Below the pieces are notes generated by a model. The model was not told where the DNA came from and did not search any database. It worked only from the letters and a program-made list of their open reading frames with translations. Shown one piece after another: positions 36,801 through 46,959 of a DNA stretch of 64,000 nt. Source of the stretch: Pterobdella sp. o SKG-2022 (lineage: Eukaryota; Annelida; Clitellata; Hirudinida; Piscicolidae); the NCBI GenBank assembly GCA_964035795.1, contig OZ038327.1:6452985-6516984 (forward strand), read 5' to 3'. Each line of letters begins with the position of its first letter. Position 1 is the stretch's first letter. The position numbers and the translations under genes are program-made.

Positions 36801-39800
36801 ATCATAGCCAAGCCATTACGCTTCAATCGGTTCAGGGAAGGTGAGGTTAGGCTCCAGGTTTTGGAAGAGTACAGCATCACAGCTTTAATGTACGTGTTGT
36901 AGATTTGACCTCTGGTTGTGAAAAGTAGATAGGGAATGGTGAGAAATGAAAGAAGTTGACGAAACTTACTCCAAGCAGACTTGCATCTGGTGATTGAAGA
37001 AAGTTCGCAGCCTCCACCAGCAGAAAACAGACACTCTAGTGAAGCTCATAAACATTTTTCTGATAGGAAAATACCTACACGACTATACTTATTGCCTAAA
37101 CCAGAACGAAAATGCGTATACCTCACGTTTTTACCATCGACTATGTTAACCAGAGGTTTCTATCTCGTTTCCTGAACGCAACAAAAATCCAACCTTCTAC
37201 GAGACAACATTTCCACCACCTCATCACTCTTTCCCTTAAGTGTACCAACATTCAGACTACTGACCCGAAGTATGTTTGGACATTCGCTTGAGTTGCCACA
37301 TGTACTCGACCCTGCTGCTCCATGTCCTCGAGCATCTAAGCCAGAGACGTCACTGTCCACACTATTTGTGACAGCACCGCCTATAGGTGAATTTGATATT
37401 GTCTTCATGTTTTTGTTTGGTTAGCTTTTTAACGGCAGGATACCTCTCCTTGCACCAGCTTGAACACTCATGGCAGTCCAAACTTGGGCTACGTGCCTCA
37501 CCATTGGTTCCCTTCTGAAAGAACTCTTAGGCTGAACCACTGCTTTGCACCATGGAAGTCAAGATATGTAGACGCCAGCTGCAGAAGCTACTGACACCCA
37601 GGTTGTGACAAAAAAAAACAACTGTTTGCTGTAGACTATCCACAGACGCAGAGGCAGAAGTTTTCACCATTGCCCTGTTAGTCGGGTTGCAGCCTTTCAC
37701 TGCCAGTGTCAAATCTGTTCGCCTTGGGAGGTCCTACCAGGAGTATAAATTCCCAACGGCATAGCTCTGACACGAAGTAGTTACCATCACCACCACGAGA
37801 AGGTCAAGTGATGGTAACGGGTTCGTGTCAAAGCTATGCCGTCGGGAACTCATGCTCCTGGTGGATTAAAACATATTTCAACTTGAATAATGTTTCCATT
37901 CAAGAAATGCCAAAAGTCTTGGTGTCTGGTTAGATGAAGATTTACCTATGAAGACTCAAACCAAAAAAATTTTCCAACGCGGTTTTATATGCCTGTGGCA
38001 GATCGATCAAAGATTTGTTGATTCTTTGAAGACACTGGCATCAGCACTGGTACTAAGCTAGATAGACTATGGGAATGTTATCCTTGCAGGGCTCTATTAT
38101 TTTTTTGAAAATAATCCTTTTAACTTTAGATTAGACAATTATAATATCAACATTGAAAGAATGATATTGAAAAATAAGTTGTTCTAAATAAGTTAACCAA
38201 ATTTTTTTACCTATAGTCTTTGTTTAAACTGCTCTATAACCATAGTTACTAAATAACTTTTTTTCGCTAATGTTTTATGATAAGGCTAAACTTATCAAAA
38301 ATTATAGCTATTTTTTGCTCAATAAATGTACTAATTTTTTTTCCATAAATTGACGTTGAAAACTGTAAATATTCATATATTATATTTTCTAAACATTTTT
38401 TTATTATTTTTTTTGTATAATAATTATGTTATGCCTGAAGTTAATGCCACTTCAATATTATTCCTAACTGTATTTTATGTATTTTTTTTTCTTTGGTTAG
38501 CAACCGACACGTTCGGCTGTTTGCGAAATTTGATTTTCAAAGTTATTTTTTCTGCTTTCTGGACACGGCCTGTTTTTTATTTTTATCAAAATTATTTTAG
38601 AATTTTATTATAAAAACTTTAGCTTAACTTTTTTTAAGTTTTCGAATTTTTTTTTTCGAGCTTAAATTTATACGTTAGCGATATTTTAAAAACTGTAGTA
38701 TTTATCTAATTAACTTATATTTATTTCGAAATACTTTTTACGTAAAAAAATGTCATACTTCAGAGATTTTTTGTTAAGCTTATCCCATAATACTAACCTT
38801 CCCTCGCGTCAAGTGAAACGCCGAGTTTTTTATTTAGGCATTAGGAGTAATATATATAATAGTAATAGGTTAAATAAAAATATCAATAACTACAGTAAGA
38901 GTTTCAAAAATAATTGCAGGTCCAGCCAGAAGAAAGAAGAAAAATCTGAAAGAGTGGTCGAAAGGAAGGGCATCCTTCAAGAAAAACTGCCACAAAGTTA
39001 ATGAAAGTCCTTTTCGAGTCGGATCTTTAAATGTTGGTTCGATGAAGGGTAAGGCTTCTGAAGTGGTGGAAACCATGTCGAGGAGGAGAGTCGATCTGTG
39101 TTGTTTACAAGAGACTCGTTGGAAGACCAACCTTAAACTTATTGCAGGCAGAGACTCTCGATATAAGTATTTTGGTTGTGGGAATGATGAGGGCACTTGT
39201 GGTGTAGGAATTCTACTGGCTGAGAAGTGGTGGGAGAAAGTGTTTGAAGTGATTAGAATCTCAGATAGAATCATTCGAATGGTGGTTGGATCAGTTGTGT
39301 TTGTTTTTGTGAGTGTTTATGCACCTCAAGTTAACCTTAGTGAGAGTGTAGAAGATCAATTCTATTATGCGTTTCAATCCACCATAGCTAGAGTTTCATC
39401 TTCGGACAGCTAATCATAAGTGGAGACTGTAATGGCCATATAAGATCACACTCTACTGCTTTTGAGGATGTGCATGGTGGACAGGCTTTGGGAAAAAGAA
39501 ACCATGAAGGTGAAAGACTGCTGGAATTTGCTGTTGCCAATGAGCTGGTTGTTGGTAACTCCTGGTTCAAGAAGAAATTTGAACATCTGGTTGCATACCA
39601 GTCAGGAGATTGTAAAACCCAAATTGACTACATATTGTATAAAGAAGTTTTAGAAAAATGGTCTCTAATGTGAAAGTCATTGTTGGGGAGAAGTGTGCAA
39701 CACAGTATAGACTGGTGGTCGGTGGCTTCAAGGTTTGCACTCATGCTCACCCCAAAAGAAGGTTTGTTCCTCGTACAAAAGTCTGGAAACTAAAAGACTT

Positions 39801-42800
39801 TGGAAATCAAGTTGAATTTTCTAATTTTTTCAATGCATTAATCCAAGGAAATGAAACTGGTAAAACTTTGGATGAGCGTTCGGAGTACCTGAAAAACAAT
39901 TTGATTAATGCTACAAAACAGGTTTGTGGAGTCTCTGCAAAACATACTGGAAAAGGCAGACTTGGTGGTGGAATGACAAGGCGCAGCAAGCTGTGTCCCA
40001 CAAACGCAAATGTTTCAAAATATGGAAAGCAGGAGGAGACAGAGATGCTTATCAGGCGGCTAAACGTGCATCCAACCTTGCTGTACACATAGCCAAAACT
40101 GATGCTGAGAAGATTGCGTTCAAAAAAATCAATCCCAGATCTGTCGGCATATATCGACTGGCTAAGCAAATACGGCGAGAGAACCAGGACGTCATTGGGG
40201 ATAAACCGGTGAGAAATAATAATGGCCAAATGTCCCTGGATGTTGATTCCAAAAAAAGAAGCATGGAGAGAGCATTATATGCACCTTCTCAATGTGGAGT
40301 TTTCATGGAACCCAGGTGGTTTGTCCGAAGTCTATTCCGTGGAAGGTCCCAGCGAACCTATCACTATAGCAATGGTTAGAAAGGCCATTAATAAGATGAG
40401 CCTTGGGAAAGCAGCGGGTCCTTCAGGTATTGTTGCTGAGGTGCTCAAGGCTGCAGGTTCAAGTGGAGCTAGTATGAATCGAGATCTCATTGAAGACATT
40501 ATTTTCGAGAACCGTATACCGTCTGAGTGGCAGGAAAGTCACATAGTCAGTGTATATAAAGGTAAAGGTGATGCTTTAAACAGGTCTAACTATAGAGGTT
40601 TGAAGTTAAGTGATCAGGTTATGAAGGTTCTGGAGCGCGTAGTGGAAGGTTTTATCAGACAGAGAGTGGTGATTAATGATATGCAATGTGGTTTTATGCA
40701 AGGTCAGGGTACAACTGATGACATATTTATCCTCCGTCAGTTACAGGAAAAGCATCTGGCTTCTGGTAAGACCCTCTACTTAGCATTCATTGATCTGGAG
40801 AAAGCCTTTGACAGAGTGCCACGAGAAGTGATTTGGTGGAGTATGCGTAAATTGAAAATTGATGAATGGCTTGTGAGAATTGTACAATCAATGTTCAAGG
40901 AAGTGAGAAGTAGGGTGAGAGTTGGTGATGAGTATAGCAACTTGTTTGATGTTCGGGTAGGTGTCCATCAAGGTTCTGTTCTTAGTCCATTACTTTTTGT
41001 TATTGTCCTGGAAGCTTTATCTATGGAGTTACGTACAAGTTGCTCTTGGGAGATCTTGTATGCTGACGACTTAATGGTAAGTGCTCAGTCCATGGATGAA
41101 CTATTAGTGAAGTTAAGAACATGGAGATCGGAGATGGAGAAAAAGAGGTTGAGGGTGAATATGGGTAAGACAAGGTTAATGGTTTCTGGTTCGAACCTTG
41201 ATGTGTTGAGAAAACCCGGAAAGTATCTTTGTGGTGTATGCCAAGCAGGTGTGGCTAGAAATGCTATTCAGTGTGGAGGCTGCAGGCAATGGGTACACAA
41301 AAAATGCAGCGGCATAAAAGGCCCTCTAACTTCGGATCTTAACTTCCGATGCGCTCGTTGCCTTGGTACAGCACGGCCTGTTGATGGGAGATTAGTAAAG
41401 GAAGTGATGATTGGTGATGAAAAACTGGAAATTGTCCCAGAGTTCTGCTATCTTGGAGATATGTTATCTGCAGGTGGTGGATGTGAGCTTGCTTCAATAG
41501 CACGTTGTAAGTGTGTCTAGGCTAAATTTCGCCAACTTCTTCCACTCCTTGCTAATCGTCATTTATCATTATTGACTAGAGACCGTGTCTATTCAACCTG
41601 TTTTAGAAGAGCTAGGTTACATGCTGCTGAAACGTGGCTCGTAACAGTTTTCACATTGAACCGCCTTAGACGAAATGACCTTGCCATGATTCGCTGGATG
41701 TGCAACATCAAAAGTGAATGATAACGTTTGCTTTCACTCACTCCTTTCAAAACTTGGCATTCGGGATGTTGAGGTAGTTCTTCGTACAAGCAGGATGAGA
41801 TGGTTTGGACATGTAGAGCGTAGCGTATGTTGGATTTCTCAGGTGCGAAAGTTGGATTTAGATACTTGCAAGAAGCCAGGTAGGCCCAAAAAGACTTGGA
41901 ATGAGCTCATATTGAATGATAAAAAAGAAAGCTAGACATGGTTTGTGCGGATCTACTCGATCGCTCTGAATGGAAAGGCCGATTTCGAGATAGAACTTTC
42001 AAAAAGCTCAACCCTTGGTAAAGGAAAACGGGCTATAAAAAGGATTTGATTGATTGATTGGTGAAGAGGCCGAATGAAATGAGTTTGTGGGGCTAGTTGT
42101 GCACATGGGTTGTTTTTGAAGTTTAACTGATGCTTCCTAATTTTTATTTCTGAAATCAAAAGATTCAAGTTTGTGATGTGAGAACGTGGGTGTAAAAAAG
42201 TGCAGTGAAGGGTCTTAAAATCTACATATGAATGATGAGTGAAGCATTGAAACCTGGTTTGATCTCATTGCAGGAACTCCCAGGATTGTTGATGGCGATG
42301 CGTTGAGAGCTTGTCTGGAGTTCCACCTGCAAGTAAGGGTGGTTGTGTGCACGTATGTGTGGGTGGTTGTGTGCATTTATGTGTACAGGAATGAATGAAA
42401 TAGATGACCTTGACAGAGGCATTGGAGCAGGTCTGATCACTGTCATTGTTGAGGTTGATGTGGCTCGTGAAAACTTCTCCCAGGTACATGTTGCTGTGTA
42501 AGAAGGCTATGTGCTACCCCACACGCAACCACACTTACACACAGAGCCAACCGTTCAAAAGGAACAGAACATCACGTTTAAAATTTGATCAGTTCAACAA
42601 GCATTGATAATTGTGTGGAAAAGAAAGGCAAAAGCATATAAAGATGTTTCTACAAGGCCATCTGCATAGACTCAATAACTAGATCATTATGATCAGCTCT
42701 CAAGGTACCAGTCTAGCACTATAGTGCTGCCCGTAAAGTCACGCATTCTTAAAATTTGAAATAACTTTTGACCAAGAACGATTTTCTTACATTCAACTAA

Positions 42801-44711
42801 ATCATTAAAAGTCTTGAAAAAATAATTAATTTGACAAAATCAAAATGAAGTATATTTTTGGTGTTTTTCTACAATCGTCTGTGAAAACTCTGCTCATATT
42901 ATCTCGCGCCTTTTTTTTTGAGCGATGAAAGTAAACAATTATGTTTTTTTTGCGTTAAAATTTTCTTACGTAAATGATCATCATTGTGATTCAAATATTT
43001 GAAAAAGTTATAAAAAAAATATTTTAAATTGTCTGAGAAAGAAAAGTTTGAAATTTTAGTATATAAAAGAAAGAGTTGGAGCATCAGCAAAATTGCTAAA
43101 CCGCTGATACGCTCGAAATTGACAATGATACTATTTGAAAAATTTAATCAAAATAAATTAGAAAAAACAATTGGAAGAAAAAAAAAATTGACCAAGAGAT
43201 GTTCGCGACGTAGTTAGAACCTCTTTGCAGCATGGAATCTCTTCAACAACAATTAAAAAATCATTGAATTTGTTTGTTGTTGCATCTACAGTTCGTCGAG
43301 TGTTGAAGGATTTTAAAAATCTGTATTATTCAAAATGCAAATCCGCACTAGCCCTAAAGAAGAAAAAATAAAGTTTACCAGAGAAAATTTTTTGGAAATC
43401 CAAAAAAAAACGGAAAAATTTTCTCCAACAAGAAAGATTAATTGTGATGAACCAGATGAATGTCAGTTTTCCTGGCATGATTTGCAAAAAGATACAGTAA
43501 TTTCTAAAAAGCTTTTTGGTGGAAGAGGATCAGTAATGGTTTGGAGGGGACCAGCGTGAAAGGAAAGACCGACTTGGCAATTAGACAAGACGTCAAATCT
43601 CAACAAAATTTTCCGAAACATTGAAAAATTACTGTCTTTTATGAATGAATTTCATGGCAAGAAATTTATTTTTCAACAAGACAATGCGGCAATTCACGTC
43701 CTAGCTGGCTAAATCGTGGATTTTGCAAACAAAATTCGATGTTCTCGAATGGCCATCAAAGAGCCTAGACCTGAATCATGTTGAAAACGTTTGGAGTTAT
43801 TTGACCAAAGTGACTTATCAAAACGGAAAACAATACCAGTCTATTCAAGACATTTGGATCGCCAATTTTCTTGCTTGGCAGGGTATGCTTGAAAAATACC
43901 TCATATCATTGATCGGGTCAATGCCTAATGAATGTATTAAAGTTATAAAAATAAAAAAAAAACTATTCATGTATAACTTTTTGAAAAAAAACATTTAGTT
44001 AAAAAATACATTTACTTTTGGTCCAGTTAAATTGTGTGCAAATTTTTGAGCTAATTATTGGTTTGTGATTTGTTGAAGAAATTGAATAACTTCATAAATA
44101 TAATTTTTTTTGAAGCCATAGTTTATCAAATAATTAATTTTTAATAAGCTTCCTTATGAATAAAATTTGATGAAGAATATCTCTTTGTTCAAATTATTCC
44201 ATAAATTGAGTGCAAAACTTTTTGTGAGCTGCACTATATGTTGTTCTGAGACATCAGAGATTATTTGAAGAAAAAAAAATAGCTTATACACACCATGCCA
44301 ACACATACCATACAAATCCTGTTCAGACAAGCTAAAAAGCAAACATCATCAATGGCGCTTACACACATACACTGAGTTCTGAGGGAGGGTGAGAGCTTGG
44401 TCAAGAGTGCAAAAATCATAAGATATGTTGGTCCCTGTGGTGGAGTTGTGGCAGTTTGTAAGTTCATGACTGATACTCAAAAATATTGAATCACCAATTT
44501 AATAACATCAAAAAATTTAATAAAAAGCTGCTTAAATAATGAATCAAAATTGAGGTCATGCAGTCAAAATTAATTAAACTAGTGCCTTCATGAAGTATTC
44601 ACAAACCGTTCATCATCTGCAATTCTTCAAATACCTCTTTGAAGCCATCTCGATACTCACAAGTGATTGGTGGTTTTGTTTGGTTGAATGTAGGTCGGGT
44701 CAGCCTCATTA
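30823..44711 (-). CDS. TRAPPC13: TRAPPC13 (TRAPP complex subunit 13), all but the first coding exon
   Basis: Minus-strand exons in gene order: 44711-44607 (VMRLTRPTFNQTKPPITCEY), 44434-44371 (LDQALTLPQN), 42493-42409 (NMYLGEVFTSHINLNNDSDQ), 42326-42254 (VELQTSSQRIAI), 36308-36254 (LDEVIHHEVKELG), 36081-36009 (LVCSVTFHDSLKEKHFYRK), 35888-35844 (VLKPLDVKTKFYNTD), 34036-33971 (LFFEAQIENTASGPLYLEK), 33850-~33766 (VSLEADEAFTVKQLN), ~33554-33400 (DTRQYLYKL), 32602-32516 (GERGRLQTSQLNKVFPGSGD), 31367-31202 (FSWCGVSNKNLGR), 31081-31018 and 30921-30823 (RRYEHDDMLHVLSLE, stop). Each matches the vertebrate protein in order and phases agree, except that the junction between the ninth and tenth listed exons is unresolved. 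TRAPPC13 belongs to TRAPPIII, a Rab1 exchange factor in ER-Golgi and autophagy traffic. Odd features are an acidic Glu/Asp run and an Asn/Lys run in those two exons. The first exon, about ten residues, was not found. Confidence 0.93.
34519..34795 (+). mobile_element. RTE retrotransposon C-terminal fragment
   Basis: An open plus-strand frame reads MYRKYNENALHLTPRWFRRD, then EKCRPRKTLSQVISNDLKKM, RREVRRKAIMRSRPTYASMK and a stop, followed by an AATGATGATGG tail. This is the RTE C-terminal GRPRKTW..V..DL region and 3' end. It lies in a TRAPPC13 intron, antisense to the gene, and adjoins the ~300-bp repeat directly. Confidence 0.75.
34797..35105 (+). repeat. ~300-bp dispersed repeat, copy 1
   Basis: It begins GGGTATGACATTACGAAGG and includes AGGCCTGCTACCCTTTGAGG, a 7-bp hairpin stem CAGACTG/CAGTCTG, GTTCCTAAGACAAGTCC, CCTGATGATGAAGCTATGG and TTCCTAACCTACAGGGC. 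It ends near GGGGGTAATAAG. A near-full antisense copy lies at 59225-59515 and a partial one at 23790-23960. There is no protein-coding content. It is either a short interspersed element or an untranslated end of a larger transposon. Confidence 0.8.
35120..35770 (-). mobile_element. Penelope-like element fragment flanked by inverted terminal repeats
   Basis: Two arms of roughly 140-170 bp in inverted orientation (about 35133-35280 and 35590-35755) share TACGTCGATT/AATCGACGTA, AATTTATTGAG, AATTTTCGATAAGCTTAGCC and ACTATGGTTATAAAGCA. Between them the minus strand reads LLNREGLELKKYKSVRNGFN, DPQLQVDTSA, a stop, then DPILKKLQ. The same block follows the GIY-YIG domain in the Penelope-like copy at 61.7-62.6 kb, so this piece is the extreme C-terminus of such an element plus its terminal repeats. 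It lies in a TRAPPC13 intron beside exon 35888-35844. Confidence 0.65.
36440..36960 (-). mobile_element. RTE C-terminal fragment, antisense
   Basis: On the minus strand 36880-36668 reads MLYSSKTWSLTSPSLNRLKR, then LAMIRWICKA and HRLRYFGHVVRRSG. This is the C-terminal domain of RTE elements (SE.W.L......L, M.RWICG, LRWFGHV). The sequence downstream, to about 36440, continues this region with shifts. Confidence 0.75.
36985..37800 (-). mobile_element. RTE 5' end: 5' UTR plus endonuclease start, antisense
   Basis: The minus strand from 37408 reads ILRVSSLNVGTLKGKSDEVV, EMLSRRRLDFCCVQETR and then a shifted VYAFSFWFRQ strand. This is the AP endonuclease N-terminus of RTE (LNVGTM.GK..E.V..L..R.VD..C.QE.R). 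Upstream, to about 37800, lies the 5' UTR. Together with the C-terminal piece at 36.4-37.0 kb it looks like one element with the reverse transcriptase deleted, though two insertions are possible. Confidence 0.75.
37736..37862. repeat. inverted repeat of an RTE 5' UTR segment
   Basis: A ~54-bp segment containing ACGGCATAGCTCTGACACGA and GTTACCATCAC is followed, after a ~19-bp spacer, by its reverse complement with a few mismatches (GTGATGGTAACGGGTTCGTG; CTATGCCGTCGGGAACTC). Two RTE 5' ends therefore meet head to head. Confidence 0.85.
37885..38100 (+). mobile_element. non-LTR reverse transcriptase C-terminal fragment (CR1/Jockey-like)
   Basis: The plus strand reads KSLGVWLDEDLPMKTQTKK (the LGV.LD..L...H motif), then QIDQRFVDSLKTLASALVLS, a stop and IDYGN (the S.LDYCN position). 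Short and truncated on both sides. Confidence 0.65.
38205..38370 (+). repeat. Penelope-associated terminal repeat, solo arm
   Basis: Very similar to the right arm of the 35.1-35.8 kb element: GTTTAAACTGCTCTATAACC, ATAGTTACTAAATAAC, TTTTATGATAAGGCTAAACT and TTTTTTGCTCAATAAATGTA. No partner arm adjoins it. Confidence 0.75.
38995..42062 (+). mobile_element. RTE-clade retrotransposon with embedded PHD-type finger, nearly full length
   Basis: It carries one polyprotein broken by a few shifts. Endonuclease (39005-39660): VGSLNVGSMKGKASEVV, DLCCLQETRW, VYAPQVNL, ISGDCNGHI and QIDYILYK. Linker: the WWND..Q.AV..K block (39966-40110). Reverse transcriptase (one frame, 40222-41520): GKAAGPSGIVAEVLK, FMQGQGTTDDIFILRQLQE, LAFIDLEKAFDRVPRE, VHQGSVLSPLLFVIVLEAL, ILYADDLMVSAQSMDEL (catalytic YADD) and LRVNMGKTRLMVSG. 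A C4HC3-like finger follows: CGVCQAGVARNAIQCGGCRQ, then WVHKKCSGIKG and CARC. The C-terminal tail (41400-41940) is shifted. The 3' end is TTGATTGATTGATTGG. It lies in a TRAPPC13 intron, antisense to the gene. The damaged endonuclease and tail suggest a recently inactivated copy. Confidence 0.9.
42722..44236 (+). mobile_element. Tc1/mariner-family transposon, 1515 bp, with TIRs and TA target duplication
   Basis: It begins TAGTGCTGCCCGTAAAG and ends CTTTTTGTGAGCTGCACTA. Both ends lie against TA, and the inverted repeats extend over 110 bp with moderate identity. The broken transposase reads on the plus strand: a helix-turn-helix region at 43029-43330 (SWSISKIAK; QHGISSTTIKKSLN; VRRVLKDF), a catalytic region with SVMVWRG (43533-43553) and FHGKKFIFQQDNAAIHVLAG (second Asp), and EWPSKSLDLNHVENVWSYL (the final Glu of DD34E), ending SLIGSMPNECIKVIK. 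Several stops and shifts make it inactive. It fills 81% of the TRAPPC13 intron between exons 44434-44371 and 42493-42409. Confidence 0.92.
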
Positions 44712-44944
44712 CTGGTTTTTGAACATTGAATTTGAATTATTTAATTATATTTAGAAAATTTTTTATATTGATAATATTTCTAATAACAGTAAAAATAGTA
44801 AAAGAAGAAACTACTTTATATACAGTCTTAAGAAAAAAAATTTTTAAATAATGAAATTTCATAAAAATTACATTAAAATTTTTTTTTTAAATTTTAAAAA
44901 ACAAAATTTAACTTTTCGAACCGATATTTTAAACTAAGTGGAAA

Positions 44945-45020
44945 ATCAGTATGGCTCAGAGGTAAAGCAATAGACCAATTATCTAACTTTACCGGGTTCG
45001 ATGCCGGGTAAGCCAAAAAC
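44945..45020 (+). mobile_element. tRNA-derived SINE head
   Basis: It contains an A box (TGGCTCAGAGGTAAAGC) and a B box (GGTTCGATGCC, 44995-45005) at tRNA-like spacing, with an anticodon-stem-like ATTATCTAA. It lacks a proper acceptor stem and does not continue into the body seen in the second copy, so it is a SINE fragment rather than a functional tRNA gene. Confidence 0.6.
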
Positions 45021-45484
45021 TTTTAGCTGTTCTACAGCTTGTTTTCGCGACATTAAATTTTTAGCAAGCGTTTTGATCTATAAAGAAAAGCGCTTTACAA
45101 ATACCCCGTTACATTACATTAATGTGGAAAAGCAGATATTGAAAAATTTTTCACATATACAAATTTTAATTTTCATAAACATACAAAATCTGGAATAATA
45201 CCTTTAAGATTTAAAATGTTCTCTTTATTTGATTCCATGTTGACACCTAATTTAAAAGTAAATTGAAATTTTTAGACACGACGTTACATCGTGCGAGATG
45301 ATGTTTTGGGCCTTTTTTTGAAGAAATCTCATTAGCTGAACGTTTTGTAATAGTTATTTTAATTAGCCAATAAAAGTAGAAAAATTTTGAAAAGCGTTTT
45401 GGAATATTCTAATTTTTTGATTAAGTTTTTTCGTATTTCATAAAAAAAATATTAGTTACAAAATATTTCAAAAATTTTTGGCTT

Positions 45485-45640
45485 TTATAATTCAGTGGTT
45501 GAGCATTAGACTAATTATCTAAAAGTACCGGGTTCGAAACCGTGTGGGCCGACAATTAGTAGTCCACATGGAGTAGCGCCCTGTCGAACCAATCAATTAT
45601 GCAACCGAAACCCCAGCTAAGGGCTATCAAATGGTCGACA
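45485..45640 (+). mobile_element. tRNA-derived SINE, head plus conserved body
   Basis: The head has A box CAGTGGTTGAGCATTAG, a perfect 5-bp anticodon stem TTAGA/TCTAA around loop CTAATTA (anticodon AAT, Ile-like) and B box GGTTCGAAACC (45531-45541). A body follows with CACATGGAGTAGCGCCCTGT, ACCAATCAATTATGCAAC, CGAAACCCCAG and GGGCTATCAAATGGTCGAC. The body recurs at 57991-58066, which supports a dispersed SINE family. Confidence 0.75.
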
Positions 45641-45659
45641 TATATATTTTTTTTCAAAA

Positions 45660-46480
45660 ATTAGATACAAAATTTTTTACTATTGATAATACGCATAGTA
45701 AAATTATGGAAATAAATTATAATATGATATATTTAAACAATTTTGACAAAAAATAAAATTTTAAACTCAATGTGAAATATTTTGATCTAAAAGATTGGAA
45801 TAAAAAAGAATCCAAAGTTAAATGGGTTGCCGGAAAAAACTACCATTTACACATTTACAAGCATTTTATGAACATGCATAGTATAAAAACATTTTGATGC
45901 AGTTTTATTATTTTTTGAAAATTTCAACTTTAATTTTTTTTCAAAAATTAAAAAAGATTGAATCACTATTAAATTTTATTGAAAAAAATTTTCACTTTGT
46001 GAAAACACACAGTGTTTACAACTTGACAATTTGAAGCTTATTTCCTAAGTTGAGCTAAATTCATAACTTTTGTCTGAATTTTTGACAATTTTCAATTAGT
46101 TCAAGTATGAGACGTTTATTCTTGAGAATTCTAAGATCGTTTCAAATAGTTTCAACTAATCAAGTAATTCTATGAATAATTTTAATTACTAAGTTAAAAA
46201 TTTAATTTTAACTTCTAATTTACTGATTCAATTATTTCAGCTGATTATAATCCAAAAATTTAAAGTTTGAGTCAGTTTAGCACGGTAGTTCTGTAATTTC
46301 AGCTTATTCATCCAATGGTGAGTGGATAGCTTAGTGTGATTATTTTAAAAATTATTATGCAATCTACTTTTTCAGGTATTAATGACTCGATTATGAAGAT
46401 TCACTAAAGTATTGATATAACTTTTATGTAATATTGACTCGAGTATGAAGATTTACTGTTTTTTAATTATAAAGACTCAA
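45660..46480. other. AT-rich intergenic spacer, nothing recognised
   Basis: Between the TRAPPC13 5' end and the palindrome. No exon, promoter or transposon domain could be supported. Confidence 0.45.
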
Positions 46481-46659
46481 TTTTGTAACAAAAAACATCA
46501 AATAAGAGAAATTTTTAATACATTTATTGAGAGCTATAATTTTCGATAAGTTTAGCCTTATCATAAAACGTTTTATGATAAGGCTAAACTTATCAAAAAT
46601 TATAGCTCTCAATAAATGTATAAAAAATTTCTCTTATTTGATGTTTTTTGTTACAAAAT
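46481..46659. repeat. 179-bp near-perfect palindrome of Penelope-associated terminal repeats
   Basis: Two ~88-bp arms are reverse complements with almost no spacer (centre AAAACGTTTT near 46570). They run TTTTGTAACAAAAAACATC ... and mirror to ... GATGTTTTTTGTTACAAAA. The inner part (TTTTATGATAAGGCTAAACT, AATTATAGCT, CAATAAATGTA) matches the arms at 35.1-35.8, 38.2 and 61.7 kb. The element's interior is absent, leaving two fused arms. Confidence 0.9.
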
Positions 46660-46959
46660 ATTGAAGAAAAATACATACGATGTCTCTGAAAAGTTAAAAA
46701 AAGACTTAATTATAAAGTATTGGCATAAGTGTTATGTGAGATTGACTCAATTATTGACATTCTTTTTCTATTAAACAACGTAAATGATTAAGAAATGGAT
46801 GCAAATGAAATACCCCTTCAAAAAATACTAAATATTTATTTTTTCATTCAATAAAATTTAAAAATATTTAAAAATAGAATATTTTCAATTCAATGAAAAA
46901 GACAACCACAAGTAAGCTGAAGTATTAAATAGGTAAATGAAACTTTTTTGCAAAAAGTA

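Noticed and set aside
42271..42330. Plus-strand mini-exon bounded by CATTGCAG and GTAAGG, reading GTPRIVDGDALRACLEFHLQ
   Set aside because: It looks like a perfect exon, but it is the exact complement of the TRAPPC13 exon at 42326-42254, which reads VELQTSSQRIAI in phase with its neighbours.
44945..45020. Functional tRNA gene
   Set aside because: A and B boxes are present, but there is no seven-base acceptor stem pairing and the T stem has a mismatch. A second copy with a SINE body nearby explains it better.
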